A stretch of 64,000 nt of DNA from Streptomyces luteolus (GTDB lineage: Bacteria > Actinomycetota > Actinomycetes > Streptomycetales > Streptomycetaceae). A model generated the notes under the pieces. It was not told the DNA's origin. It made no database searches and saw nothing but the letters and a program-made list of their open reading frames with translations. The position numbers and the translations under genes are program-made. The stretch spans positions 62,001-126,000 of the forward strand of contig NZ_JASCIS010000003.1 of NCBI RefSeq assembly GCF_029968015.1. Reading direction: 5' to 3'. The stretch's first letter is position 1. Each line of letters begins with the position of its first letter. Of this stretch, positions 57,291 to 64,000 are shown piece by piece.

Positions 57291-57446
57291 ATGAACGAGT
57301 CCGGCGCGCAGTTGGCGCGTGTGCAGGCGCTCACCCCGGACGATCCGGAGCGGGTCGGCGGCTTTTCGCTGCGGGGTCGGATCGGCAGTGGCGGGATGGG
57401 CCAGGTGTATCTCGCGTACACGCCGGGCGGCCGGGCGGTGAAGTGA
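57291..57446 (+). pseudogene. Ser/Thr protein kinase, N-terminal stub
   Basis: MNESGAQLARVQALTPDDPE followed by RVGGFSLRGRIGSGGMGQVY and LAYTPGGRAVK, then a stop after 51 residues. It contains the kinase glycine-rich loop (GSGGMGQVYLA) and reaches the invariant lysine (AVK) of Pkn-type kinases, but nothing of the rest. The coding sequence is replaced by a 9-bp repeat. Confidence 0.7.
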
Positions 57447-57462
57447 CCGCGGGGCCCGGGCC

Positions 57463-57498
57463 GCTGTGCGGGCTGTGCGGGCTGTGCGGGCTGTGCGG
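57463..57498 (+). repeat. 9-bp tandem repeat at the kinase truncation point (4 copies)
   Basis: GCTGTGCGG occurs four times, 17 bp after the premature stop of the kinase stub. It sits where the catalytic domain should continue. Confidence 0.93.
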
Positions 57499-57660
57499 CC
57501 GCGTGAGCAGGTGCCGCTGAGGGACGGCCGCCGCTTCACCCGGCGAACGCCGGAACCCCCCCGGTTGCGTTGCGGCTTCACCTCTTGACTCGGGTGGGGT
57601 GACCGAGTTGGCTGCCCTCCATTCGGCCGTAACGTCGCGGCCATCTCAGGGAGGCACCCC

Positions 57661-58794
57661 ATGAACACGCGCATGCGATGCGCAGCCGCAACCTGCATCG
57701 CATCCGTCCAGCTGGTCACGCTCACGGCCTGCGGTGGCATGCTGCCCGGGAGCGAGAGCACCAGCAGCCCGGAGGCGACCAAGGGCGACGACGTGACGAT
57801 CGGCCTGCTGCTCCCGGAGAAGGACACGGCCCGGTACGAGAAGTTCGACCAGCCCATCATCGAGCAGCAGGTCGAGGAGCTCACGCACGGCAAGGGCCGC
57901 CTCGTGTACGCCAACGCCGATCAGGACCCGAAGCGGCAGAGCCGGCAGATGCGCTCGATGATCGCCGACAAGGTGGACACGATCGTCGTGGACCCGGTCG
58001 ACGCCCACGCCATCGCCCCTTCCGTACGGGCCGCCAAGGACGCGGGCGTCAACGTCATCGCGTACGACCGCCTCGCGGAGGGGCCGATCGACGCGTACAT
58101 CGGCTTCGACAACCAGCTGGTCGGCGAGGTCCAGGGCAAGTCGATCCTGGACGCGCTCGGTGACGACGCGACGAAGAAGAGCAAGGTCGTGATGATCAAC
58201 GGCTCGCCGACCGACCCGAACAGCGCGCAACTGGAGGCCGGGGCGACCAGCCGCCTCAAACTCACGGTGACGATCGCCAAGTCGTACGACACGGCGGGCT
58301 GGAAGCCCTCGAACGCCAAGGAGCACATGGAGCAGGCGATCTCCGAGCTCGGCGCCGAGAACATCGCGGCGGTCTACTCGGCCAACGACGGCATGGCCGG
58401 TGGCATCATCGAGGCCCTGAAGGACTCCGGCGTCGGCACCCTGCCGCCGGTCACCGGCCAGGACGCCGAACTCGCCGCCGTACGACGGATCCTGACGGGC
58501 GATCAGTACATGAGTGTGTACAAGCCCTATACGGAGGAGGCCGCGACGGCCGCCGAGATGGCGGTGCGGCTCTCACAGGGGCGCGACATCGAGTTCGAGG
58601 CGATGACGGCCGACCGCGTGGACAGCCCGACCGCCAAGGACATCCGGGCGCACACGGTGGTGGTGGAGCCGCTGACCCGCAGGAACATCAAGAGCACGGT
58701 CATCAAGGACGGCATCTTCAAGGTGTCGGAGATCTGCACGGCGAAGTACGCGACGGCGTGCGCGGAGGCCGGGCTGACGAAGGAGACCGACTGA
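57661..58794 (+). CDS. Sugar ABC transporter substrate-binding lipoprotein (XylF-like)
   Basis: 377 residues from ATG 57661. Lipoprotein signal with lipobox LTAC (Cys near residue 24). Periplasmic-binding fold of the xylose/ribose type: VTIGLLLPEKDTARYEKFDQ, MRSMIADKVDTIVVDPVDAH, VNVIAYDRLAEGPIDAYIGF, VVMINGSPTDPNSAQLEAGA, IAAVYSANDGMAGGIIEALK and LPPVTGQDAELAAVRRILTG. No permease or ATPase gene follows, so it is an orphan or acts with subunits elsewhere. It follows a broken kinase gene. Confidence 0.88.
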   Translation: MNTRMRCAAATCIASVQLVTLTACGGMLPGSESTSSPEATKGDDVTIGLLLPEKDTARYEKFDQPIIEQQVEELTHGKGRLVYANADQDPKRQSRQMRSMIADKVDTIVVDPVDAHAIAPSVRAAKDAGVNVIAYDRLAEGPIDAYIGFDNQLVGEVQGKSILDALGDDATKKSKVVMINGSPTDPNSAQLEAGATSRLKLTVTIAKSYDTAGWKPSNAKEHMEQAISELGAENIAAVYSANDGMAGGIIEALKDSGVGTLPPVTGQDAELAAVRRILTGDQYMSVYKPYTEEAATAAEMAVRLSQGRDIEFEAMTADRVDSPTAKDIRAHTVVVEPLTRRNIKSTVIKDGIFKVSEICTAKYATACAEAGLTKETD

Positions 58795-58830
58795 GGGACG
58801 ACACCCGGCTCCGCCCGGCGGAGACGCCCC

Positions 58831-60093
58831 CTAACGCTGCGGTACGTCCTTGACGAAGACGACGCCGTCGATGCTCTCCAGGTGGGCCGGGTCCAGCGGG
58901 GCGTAGCCGAACCACGGGGAGACGCGGGGGCGCGGGCGCTGGTCGCCGAGGGCGGTGGCGAGGCGGGCAGCGTCCAGCAGGCAATGCTCCAGCGGGTCTT
59001 CCCGGTCCGGGGTGCGGTGCCCCTCCGGGAGGGCGTACAGGAGTCCTTCGAGGGTGTCCGGCGGCGGGGTGTCCACTCCCTGGTGCCGGATGGTGCCGAG
59101 CGCCGTGGCCAGGAAGGCGTACTCCTCGCCGAGGCGTGCGCTCACCAGGGCACCGGCGCTCCACCACTCCACGAGCGGCTGATCCCACATGCGCATCGAG
59201 CTCTTCTCGCGCTGGAGATGGGAGTTCTGCGCGTGCACGAGCACCGTTCCGCGCTCGGCCAGGGCGAGGAGGTTGCCGGCCATCATGTGGTCCCGTATGC
59301 CGATGAGACGGGACATGCGGACCGGTGAGGTGTCGGCCATCCAGTGGTGGTAGCGCAGGAGGCCGGTCGCGGTGCGCGCGTGCAGGTGGGCCCGCTGCTG
59401 TTCGTCCGGGGTGCAGGTGGCGAGCAGGTGCGGGGACTGCGCTTCGAGGAGGGCCGTCAAGTCGTCGGCGTACAGGCGTAGTTGACGGGCTTCGGGCGAC
59501 TGGCCCACGGAGCGTTCCGGGTCCATCATCGCGGCGGGCTCGGTCCAGCGGTCGTCGGTGCCGAGCAGGTCGTCGAGGGTCTGCGCCGTGCAGGGCAGGA
59601 GGTCGGCGGGCAGGTGGGCGGCGAGGTGGCCGTGCAGGGCCAGGAGTGCCTGGCGGGGGCTCTCGGCGTGGGTGATCTCCAGCGGGCCGTCGAAGCCTGC
59701 GAAGCGGAGGCGGTCGGAGGCGGGGCGGCCGTCGTGGTCGGCCCGGACGTTGTAGGCGCGCATCCAGCGCACGAGTGCGCGGTTGGCTGCCGATGCGCCC
59801 CAGCCGTGGCTGAAGCCGTGCGCCATGACCTCGTCGAGGGTGCCGGTTCCCGAGGTGACGTACGCGTCCACGGCCAGGCCCCGCAGGCAGTCGCTCTCCA
59901 GCGCGATCGTCCGGTAGCCCTCCTGCTCGACGAGTTGCCGGAACACATCGTTGCGCAGGTCGAGCAGCGAGTCCTCGCCGTGGGTGGGCTCGCCGAGGCC
60001 GAGGACGCGGGGCCGGGTGGGGAGCAGGTTCAGGACGGCGGTGGCGTCGAGGGCGTGGGTCGCTTCGGTGATTTCCTGGATGTCGGTGGCCAT
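58831..60093 (-). CDS. Erythromycin esterase family protein
   Basis: 420 residues from ATG (complement of 60091-60093). Ere-family motifs: PRVLGLGEPTHGEDSLLDLR (catalytic Glu and His), TIALESDCLRGLAVDAYVTS, FAGFDGPLEITHAESPRQAL, MAGNLLALAERGTVLVHAQN, SHLQREKSSMRMWDQP and LGEEYAFLATALGT. The founding members open the macrolide lactone ring; many homologues have unknown substrates. It diverges from the TioE-type MerR gene with an inverted repeat between, the pattern of drug-inducible resistance. Confidence 0.87.
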   Translation of the reverse strand: MATDIQEITEATHALDATAVLNLLPTRPRVLGLGEPTHGEDSLLDLRNDVFRQLVEQEGYRTIALESDCLRGLAVDAYVTSGTGTLDEVMAHGFSHGWGASAANRALVRWMRAYNVRADHDGRPASDRLRFAGFDGPLEITHAESPRQALLALHGHLAAHLPADLLPCTAQTLDDLLGTDDRWTEPAAMMDPERSVGQSPEARQLRLYADDLTALLEAQSPHLLATCTPDEQQRAHLHARTATGLLRYHHWMADTSPVRMSRLIGIRDHMMAGNLLALAERGTVLVHAQNSHLQREKSSMRMWDQPLVEWWSAGALVSARLGEEYAFLATALGTIRHQGVDTPPPDTLEGLLYALPEGHRTPDREDPLEHCLLDAARLATALGDQRPRPRVSPWFGYAPLDPAHLESIDGVVFVKDVPQR

Positions 60094-60096
60094 GCC

Positions 60097-60114
60097 TTCA
60101 ACGCTATCGTTGAA
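60097..60114. promoter_or_regulatory. 7-bp-arm inverted repeat between the esterase and MerR genes
   Basis: TTCAACG (60097-60103) and CGTTGAA (60108-60114) around CTAT, immediately upstream of the esterase start and 50 bp before the MerR start. A likely site for the MerR-type regulator. Confidence 0.6.
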
Positions 60115-60163
60115 CCTCGGGTGGAAACTTTGGACGTGTGTGGTGGGGAGATCAGGCGGATTC

Positions 60164-60949
60164 ATGGCGGACAACCCTCAAACCCGGGTGCGGCTGCGGC
60201 CGGTGGATCTGGCGCGCGGGCACGGTCTGTCCACCCAGGCGGTGCGCAACTACGAGGAGTCCGGCATCCTCCCGCCCGCGGACCGCACCGCGTCCGGCTA
60301 CCGCACGTACACCCCCGTGCATGCGAGTGCCCTGCGCGCCTTCCTCGCCCTGCTCCCCGGCCATGGTCACCCCACGGCCGCGTCGATCATGCGGGCCGTG
60401 AACGAGGGCGCCCGCGAGGAGGCGTACCGGCTGATCGACGAGAGTCACGCCCAACTCCTGGACGACCGGCGGACGTTGCGGGCGGTGGAGGACGCCTTGC
60501 GCGACCTGGAACCCACACGGCGGGGCGGCGACCTGGAACCCACCCGGCCGGGCGGCGACCTGAAACCCACACGGCCGGGCGGCGACCGGGGCACTCCCCC
60601 GTCCGGCGACACCTTCATCGGCCCGCTGGCACACCGCCTCGGCATCCGTCCCGCGACGCTCCGCAAGTGGGAGCGCGCCGGACTGATCAGCCCGCGCCGC
60701 GATCCGCGGACGGGGTATCGGGTGTACGACGAGGCCGACGTACGGGACGCCCGCCTGGCCCACCAACTCCGGCGCGGCGGCCACCTGTTGGAGCAGATCG
60801 CCCCGCTGATCGCCCAGGTGCGCGCGGCCGGTGGACTCGAACCGTTGGAGGGCGCCCTGTCGGACTGGCACGGCCGGCTGTCCGCCCGCGGCCGGGCCAT
60901 GCTGACGGGCGCCGCCGAGCTGGACGCGTACCTGCGTGAACGCGGTTGA
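60164..60949 (+). CDS. TioE-type MerR regulator with two helix-turn-helix domains
   Basis: 261 residues from ATG 60164. First MerR domain, residues 8-65: LRPVDLARGHGLSTQAVRNY, EESGILPPADRTASGYRTYT. A linker of about 35 residues with three GGDLEPTRP-type repeats follows. Second MerR domain, residues 150-215: IGPLAHRLGIRPATLRKWER, AGLISPRRDPRTGYRVYDEA. Two DNA-binding MerR units in one chain match the TioE subgroup of actinomycetes. It diverges from the erythromycin esterase gene, its probable target. Confidence 0.86.
   Translation: MADNPQTRVRLRPVDLARGHGLSTQAVRNYEESGILPPADRTASGYRTYTPVHASALRAFLALLPGHGHPTAASIMRAVNEGAREEAYRLIDESHAQLLDDRRTLRAVEDALRDLEPTRRGGDLEPTRPGGDLKPTRPGGDRGTPPSGDTFIGPLAHRLGIRPATLRKWERAGLISPRRDPRTGYRVYDEADVRDARLAHQLRRGGHLLEQIAPLIAQVRAAGGLEPLEGALSDWHGRLSARGRAMLTGAAELDAYLRERG
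60502..60582 (+). repeat. 27-bp tandem repeat in the MerR linker (3 copies)
   Basis: Units start at 60502, 60529 and 60556, each beginning CGACCTGGAACCCAC or a one-base variant. They lengthen the linker between the two MerR domains by nine residues per copy. Confidence 0.95.
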
Positions 60950-61096
60950 GCTCCCCTCCGGCGCGTTGGAAGGGGGCCGTCGCCCTGTGATCGCATGAGG
61001 CGGTGATTGCGGACGGACCAAGAGATCCGTTGACGCGCGGGCATCGCAATCCGCCCGGTCACCCCGCACGTCAGCGCACGGGCGCGCCCGGCCGGA

Positions 61097-61657
61097 TCAC
61101 CTGACGCGTTGACGCTCGGGCGTCGTGATGCGGCGGATCGCCTCGCGTGTCAGGGCGCGGTCGTGTGGGGCCGGGTCGAGGGCGCGGTGCAGGGTCAGGC
61201 CCTCGATGAGCGCGTCGAGTTGGCGTGCGGTCTCCGGGTCGAAGTGCTCCTCCAGGCGTTGCCGACTCCGGCGCATCCAGGACTGCGTGAGTTTCCGGTA
61301 CTCGGGGCGGCGAGCGGCCAGGGTGTAGAGCTCCTGGGTGAGGACCAGGTCGCGGCGGGGCCCTTCGGACAGTGTGTGGACGAGGTCCGTGACCGCCTCG
61401 CAGGCCTCTTCCGCCGTGGTGGCGTGGCCGAGGTGCTCCTCGAAGACGGTCACGAAGTGGTCCGCGAAGCCGGTGAAGGCCTCGCGCAGCAGTTCGTCGA
61501 TGCCGGAGAAGTGGTACGTCATCGAGCCGAGGGGCACCCCGGCGCGGGTGGCGATCTTGCGGTGGGAGACGCCCGCGACGCCCTCCTCGGCGATGTGGTC
61601 GAGGGTGGCGGCGAGGATGCGCGCGCGCCGCTGCGGGTCCGCGTGTCCGGTGGCCAT
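61097..61657 (-). CDS. TetR-family regulator
   Basis: 186 residues. Helix-turn-helix: QRRARILAATLDHIAEEGVA, GVSHRKIATRAGVPLGSMTY and HFSGIDELLREAFTGF, residues 9-62. The rest is helical. It lies 19 bp downstream of the maltose acetyltransferase-like gene in the same orientation, so the two are probably one transcript. Confidence 0.88.
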   Translation of the reverse strand: MATGHADPQRRARILAATLDHIAEEGVAGVSHRKIATRAGVPLGSMTYHFSGIDELLREAFTGFADHFVTVFEEHLGHATTAEEACEAVTDLVHTLSEGPRRDLVLTQELYTLAARRPEYRKLTQSWMRRSRQRLEEHFDPETARQLDALIEGLTLHRALDPAPHDRALTREAIRRITTPERQRVR

Positions 61658-61676
61658 GATGTGCTCCCGAAGTTCT

Positions 61677-62258
61677 TCAGATATCGCGGATCGGGCGGGC
61701 CGGGTTGCCCACGGCTACGACACCGGCGGGGATGTCCCTGCTGACCACCGCTCCGGCGCCGATGACGCTGTTGTCGCCGATGGTCACGCCGGGGCAGACG
61801 ATGACTCCGCCGCCGAGCCAGACGTTGTCCCCGATGGTGATGGGCAGCGCCGCCTCCAGTTTGTCCCGCCTCGGCTCGGGCTCCACCGGGTGGGTGGGCG
61901 TGAGGAGTTGGACGTTCGGGCCGATCAGGCAGTCGTCGCCGATGGTGATCGCGGCGACGTCGAGGGCGGTCAGGTGGTAGTTGACGGAGGTGCGCGCGCC
62001 GATGGTGATGTTGCTGCCGAGGTCGACGTACAGCGGTGGCCGCAGGTCCACGTCCTCGCCCACCTCGGCGAGCAGCTCTTCGAGTACGGATCTGGCCCCC
62101 GGCCGGTCCTCCAGGTAGAGCTCCTGGTACCGGGCGGTGAGGCGCATCGCGCGCTGCACGCGGCGGCCGATCTCCGGGTCGTCGGCGATGTAGAGGTCGC
62201 CCGCGAGCATCCGCTCCAGGTTGGTCCGCGGGTCGTCCGCAAAGTGGTCCGTCGGCAT
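61677..62258 (-). CDS. Maltose/galactoside O-acetyltransferase family protein (LacA/Maa type)
   Basis: 193 residues from ATG (complement of 62256-62258). N-terminal Maa/LacA helices: DDPRTNLERMLAGDLYIADD, QRAMRLTARYQELYLEDRPG. The left-handed beta helix follows: LGSNITIGARTSVNYHLTAL, IGDDCLIGPNVQLLTPTHPV (catalytic His in PTHP), IGDNVWLGGGVIVCPGVTIG and IGAGAVVSRDIPAGVVAVGN. It acetylates a sugar or related acceptor with acetyl-CoA. It is followed by a tetR gene. The leader has a short ACCTT-GG-AAGGT palindrome at 62273-62284 between two CGACCGTAC copies, a weak operator candidate. Confidence 0.88.
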   Translation of the reverse strand: MPTDHFADDPRTNLERMLAGDLYIADDPEIGRRVQRAMRLTARYQELYLEDRPGARSVLEELLAEVGEDVDLRPPLYVDLGSNITIGARTSVNYHLTALDVAAITIGDDCLIGPNVQLLTPTHPVEPEPRRDKLEAALPITIGDNVWLGGGVIVCPGVTIGDNSVIGAGAVVSRDIPAGVVAVGNPARPIRDI

Positions 62259-62383
62259 GGGGACGACCGTACACCTTGGAAGGTACGACCGTACGCTCAG
62301 GCCGGGGTCTCTGGTCTCCCCGGCGTCCCCCGTCCGGCCCAGTCCCGGTCGCGGCCCGTCTGCGGCTGAACGAACAGTCGAAC

Positions 62384-63124
62384 ATGACCCAAGCGCCGCA
62401 CGAACCGCAGGCACCGGGCCCGCAGGCATCTGGCCCCCAGACCCCGGACGCTCAGACCCCGCACCCTCAGGCATCGCACCCGACGCCACCCGGCGAAGGG
62501 CGGACTCCACCCGGCGAAGGGCGGACTCCACCCGGCGAGGGGCGGACGACGCCACCGGGCGCGCCCGGACCGCTCGGTCTGCTCGCCAGGTCCACCTGGC
62601 CGGCCATCCTGCTGGCCGGTCTGGCGTCACTGGTCCTCGGCGTTCTCGTCCTGGTCTGGCCGGGTGCCTCGCTGCTTGCGGCCGGTGTGTTCTTCGGCCT
62701 CTATCTCATCGTGAGCGGCGTCTTCCAGCTCGTCTCGGCGTTCGGCTCGCACGTGGCCTCGGCGATGCGGATCATCACGTTCATCAGCGGCGCCCTGTCC
62801 GTGCTGCTCGGCCTGTTCTGCTTCCGCGGGCCGATGCAGTCGCTGCTGCTGCTCGCCCTGTGGATCGGGATCGGCTGGTTGTTCCGCGGCATCACGCAGA
62901 CCGTCGCTGCACTCTCCGACCCGGACATGCCGGCGCGCGGCTGGCAGGTGTTCCTCGGCATCGTGAGCGCGGTGGCGGGCGCGGTCCTGATCGTGTCGCC
63001 GTTCGAGTCGGTCGCGGTGCTGACGGTGTGGGGCGGGGTGTGGCTGGTGGTGATGGGCGTGGTCGAGATCGTCACGGCCCTCCAGGTGCGCTCGCGCGCG
63101 AAGCGGACTCCCGCGGGGGTGTAG
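62384..63124 (+). CDS. HdeD-family membrane protein with repeat N-terminus
   Basis: 246 residues from ATG 62384. Residues 1-65 are Pro/Gly/Gln-rich, including three TPPGEGR repeats. Six hydrophobic segments follow: WPAILLAGLASLVLGVLVLV, LLAAGVFFGLYLIVSGVFQL, AMRIITFISGALSVLLGLFC, SLLLLALWIGIGWLFRGITQ, WQVFLGIVSAVAGAVLIVSP and VLTVWGGVWLVVMGVVEIVT. This is the HdeD/DUF308 pattern, linked to acid resistance in E. coli but uncharacterised here. Confidence 0.85.
   Translation: MTQAPHEPQAPGPQASGPQTPDAQTPHPQASHPTPPGEGRTPPGEGRTPPGEGRTTPPGAPGPLGLLARSTWPAILLAGLASLVLGVLVLVWPGASLLAAGVFFGLYLIVSGVFQLVSAFGSHVASAMRIITFISGALSVLLGLFCFRGPMQSLLLLALWIGIGWLFRGITQTVAALSDPDMPARGWQVFLGIVSAVAGAVLIVSPFESVAVLTVWGGVWLVVMGVVEIVTALQVRSRAKRTPAGV
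62487..62549 (+). repeat. 21-bp tandem repeat in the HdeD 5' end (3 copies)
   Basis: CCACCCGGCGAAGGGCGGACT occurs at 62487 and 62508, and with two changes at 62529, encoding repeated Thr-Pro-Pro-Gly-Glu-Gly-Arg before the first membrane segment. Confidence 0.95.
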
Positions 63125-63163
63125 GGAGTTCGCCTCCCGGAACCCTTCGCCTTCCGCGTACGT

Positions 63164-63210
63164 GCGTACGCCCGAACTCGCCTTGCACGTACGGGCGTAC
63201 GGGCGTACGC
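63164..63210 (+). repeat. Inverted repeat after the HdeD gene
   Basis: GCGTACGCCC (63164-63173) and GGGCGTACGC (63201-63210) are fully complementary, with an extra GGGCGTAC copy at 63193-63200 in the loop. It may form a stem after the HdeD stop; the 27-base loop makes a terminator role uncertain. Confidence 0.5.
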
Positions 63211-63348
63211 GCTCACACCTTGACCAGAGGTGGACAGCAGGTGCCGGTGGGCCGTGCTTCCCCGGAACGGACGGTGTCCAGAGGCACCGCTCCGGCGTCA
63301 GCCCCGGAGAATGCGTTCCGAGCCCCCCCACCAAGGAGCACGGAGACT

Positions 63349-63942
63349 GTGACGACATTCGTTCTGTTCGACCTGGAGTTCACGTCATGGCCCGGCGCGC
63401 TGGAGCGGGACTGGGCGGAGCCCGGCCAGTTGCGGGAGATCGTGCAGATCGGGGCGCTGCGGCTGGACGAGCGGTACGCCGTGGTCGAGGAGTTCGAGAC
63501 GCTCGTCCGCCCGGTGACGAACCCCCGGCTCTCGCCCTATTTCACCGGACTCACCGGAATCCAGCAGGAGAAGGTGGACCGCGAAGGGGTCTCTCCGGCC
63601 CGGGCGTTGGGCGATTTCCTGGGGTTCTGCCAGGACCAGTCCGTGCTCTCGTACGGCAACGACATGGTCGTACTCGGCGAGAACGTCGGCTGGGCCCGGG
63701 CCCGCGGGGAAGTGCTGAAGCACAGCTGGCTCGCGGCGCGATTCGTCAACGTACGGCCGTGGTTGAACCATGTCGCACCCACGACGGCGGCGGCGAACGT
63801 GGGCCGTCTGTGGCAGGTGCTCGGCCTGCCCAAGCCCGGCTCGGGCCAGGAGCATTCGGCCCTCTTCGACTGCTACTCGCTCGCCGCGGCCCTCGGGCAT
63901 CTGCGTTCGGTCGGGGCGACTCTGCCGGACGGATTTCTGTAG
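63349..63942 (+). CDS. DEDDh-family 3'-5' exonuclease
   Basis: 197 residues from GTG 63349 behind AAGGAGCACGGAG; the frame is open far upstream but only as a shadow of the HdeD gene. Exo I: FVLFDLEFTSWPGALERDWA (Asp, Glu). Exo II region: QDQSVLSYGNDMVVLGENVG. Exo III: GSGQEHSALFDCYSLAAALG (His and Asp). It resembles small RNase T/KapD-like exonucleases. Target RNA or DNA unknown. Confidence 0.82.
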   Translation: MTTFVLFDLEFTSWPGALERDWAEPGQLREIVQIGALRLDERYAVVEEFETLVRPVTNPRLSPYFTGLTGIQQEKVDREGVSPARALGDFLGFCQDQSVLSYGNDMVVLGENVGWARARGEVLKHSWLAARFVNVRPWLNHVAPTTAAANVGRLWQVLGLPKPGSGQEHSALFDCYSLAAALGHLRSVGATLPDGFL

Positions 63943-63952
63943 GGTCGGTGCG

Positions 63953-64000
63953 ATGGCAGGGGATATACGCGGCGTTCTCGTCGAGCTGGCGCGGCGAAGG
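63953..64000 (+). CDS. Start of a gene cut by the window edge
   Basis: ATG 63953 opens MAGDIRGVLVELARRR before the window ends, 10 bp after the exonuclease stop. Too short to identify; spacing suggests co-transcription with the exonuclease. Confidence 0.4.
   Translation, partial: MAGDIRGVLVELARRR

Noticed and set aside
1..64000. tRNA, rRNA, transposase or integrase genes marking an island
   Set aside because: None was recognised on either strand; the window looks like chromosomal DNA with local decay rather than a discrete mobile element.

Overview
The window is GC-rich (about 70 %) DNA with strong third-position GC bias, many GTG starts and tightly packed operons. It carries a lit-type light-response locus, an ECF42/DGPF pair, a helR gene behind a rifamycin-associated element (RAE), a TioE-type MerR and many TetR/IclR regulators. 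Together these point to Streptomyces or a close relative. I see no rRNA, tRNA, CRISPR array, transposase or replication origin. All function assignments come from reading the sequence; no database was searched.

Layout. 1-1.5 kb: LysR regulator and divergent FAD monooxygenase. 1.6-4.3 kb: cobalt/nickel ECF importer (cbiM, cbiQ, cbiO) behind a Nur-like box. 4.4-6.9 kb: MarR and MMPL genes that have both lost their 5' ends at a head-to-head junction. 7-15.7 kb: light/stress block with an AfsA-like protein, an SDR/DUF2867 protein, photolyase, fasciclin protein, ECF sigma (litS-like), a short anti-sigma factor, an oxidoreductase (litQ-like) and a B12-binding MerR photoreceptor (litR-like), but no crt genes. 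15.7-16.3 kb: Imm49 wreck. 17-22 kb: IclR plus a complete dgo (galactonate) operon ending in a strong hairpin. 22-30.4 kb: YihY, VOC, two secreted proteins, TetR/FAD monooxygenase, ECF42/DGPF, methyltransferase. 30.6-34.6 kb: broken TetR, Vat-type acetyltransferase, orphan TOPRIM protein, secreted lipase, C45 and SMI1 remnants. 34.6-41.9 kb: an unassigned two-gene unit, more remnants, a DUF4242 nickel-binding-type protein, a TlpA lipoprotein, and amidohydrolase plus NCS1 permease controlled by a TetR. 42-48 kb: small enzymes, a free-standing EF-G domain IV-like protein and ferredoxin-NADP reductase behind a candidate iron box. 48.5-64 kb: helR with RAE, MOSC, ADH, DHFR-like, ArsR-SRPBCC fusion, MscS, XylF-like lipoprotein, erythromycin esterase with TioE-type MerR, TetR/maltose acetyltransferase, HdeD and a DEDDh exonuclease.

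Themes. (1) Intrinsic antibiotic self-defence: helR, Vat, erythromycin esterase, MMPL and several drug-type regulators. (2) Metal and light sensing: nickel/cobalt import, B12 photoreceptor, iron box. (3) Genome erosion: at least three places where two divergent genes were both decapitated at one junction, plus frameshifted or truncated Imm49, TetR, C45, SMI1, kinase and permease remnants. (4) About twenty short tandem-repeat arrays (units of 6 to 49 bp) at gene ends, inside termini and between genes. Themes 3 and 4 are the most unusual properties of the window and suggest a lineage prone to replication slippage and small deletions.
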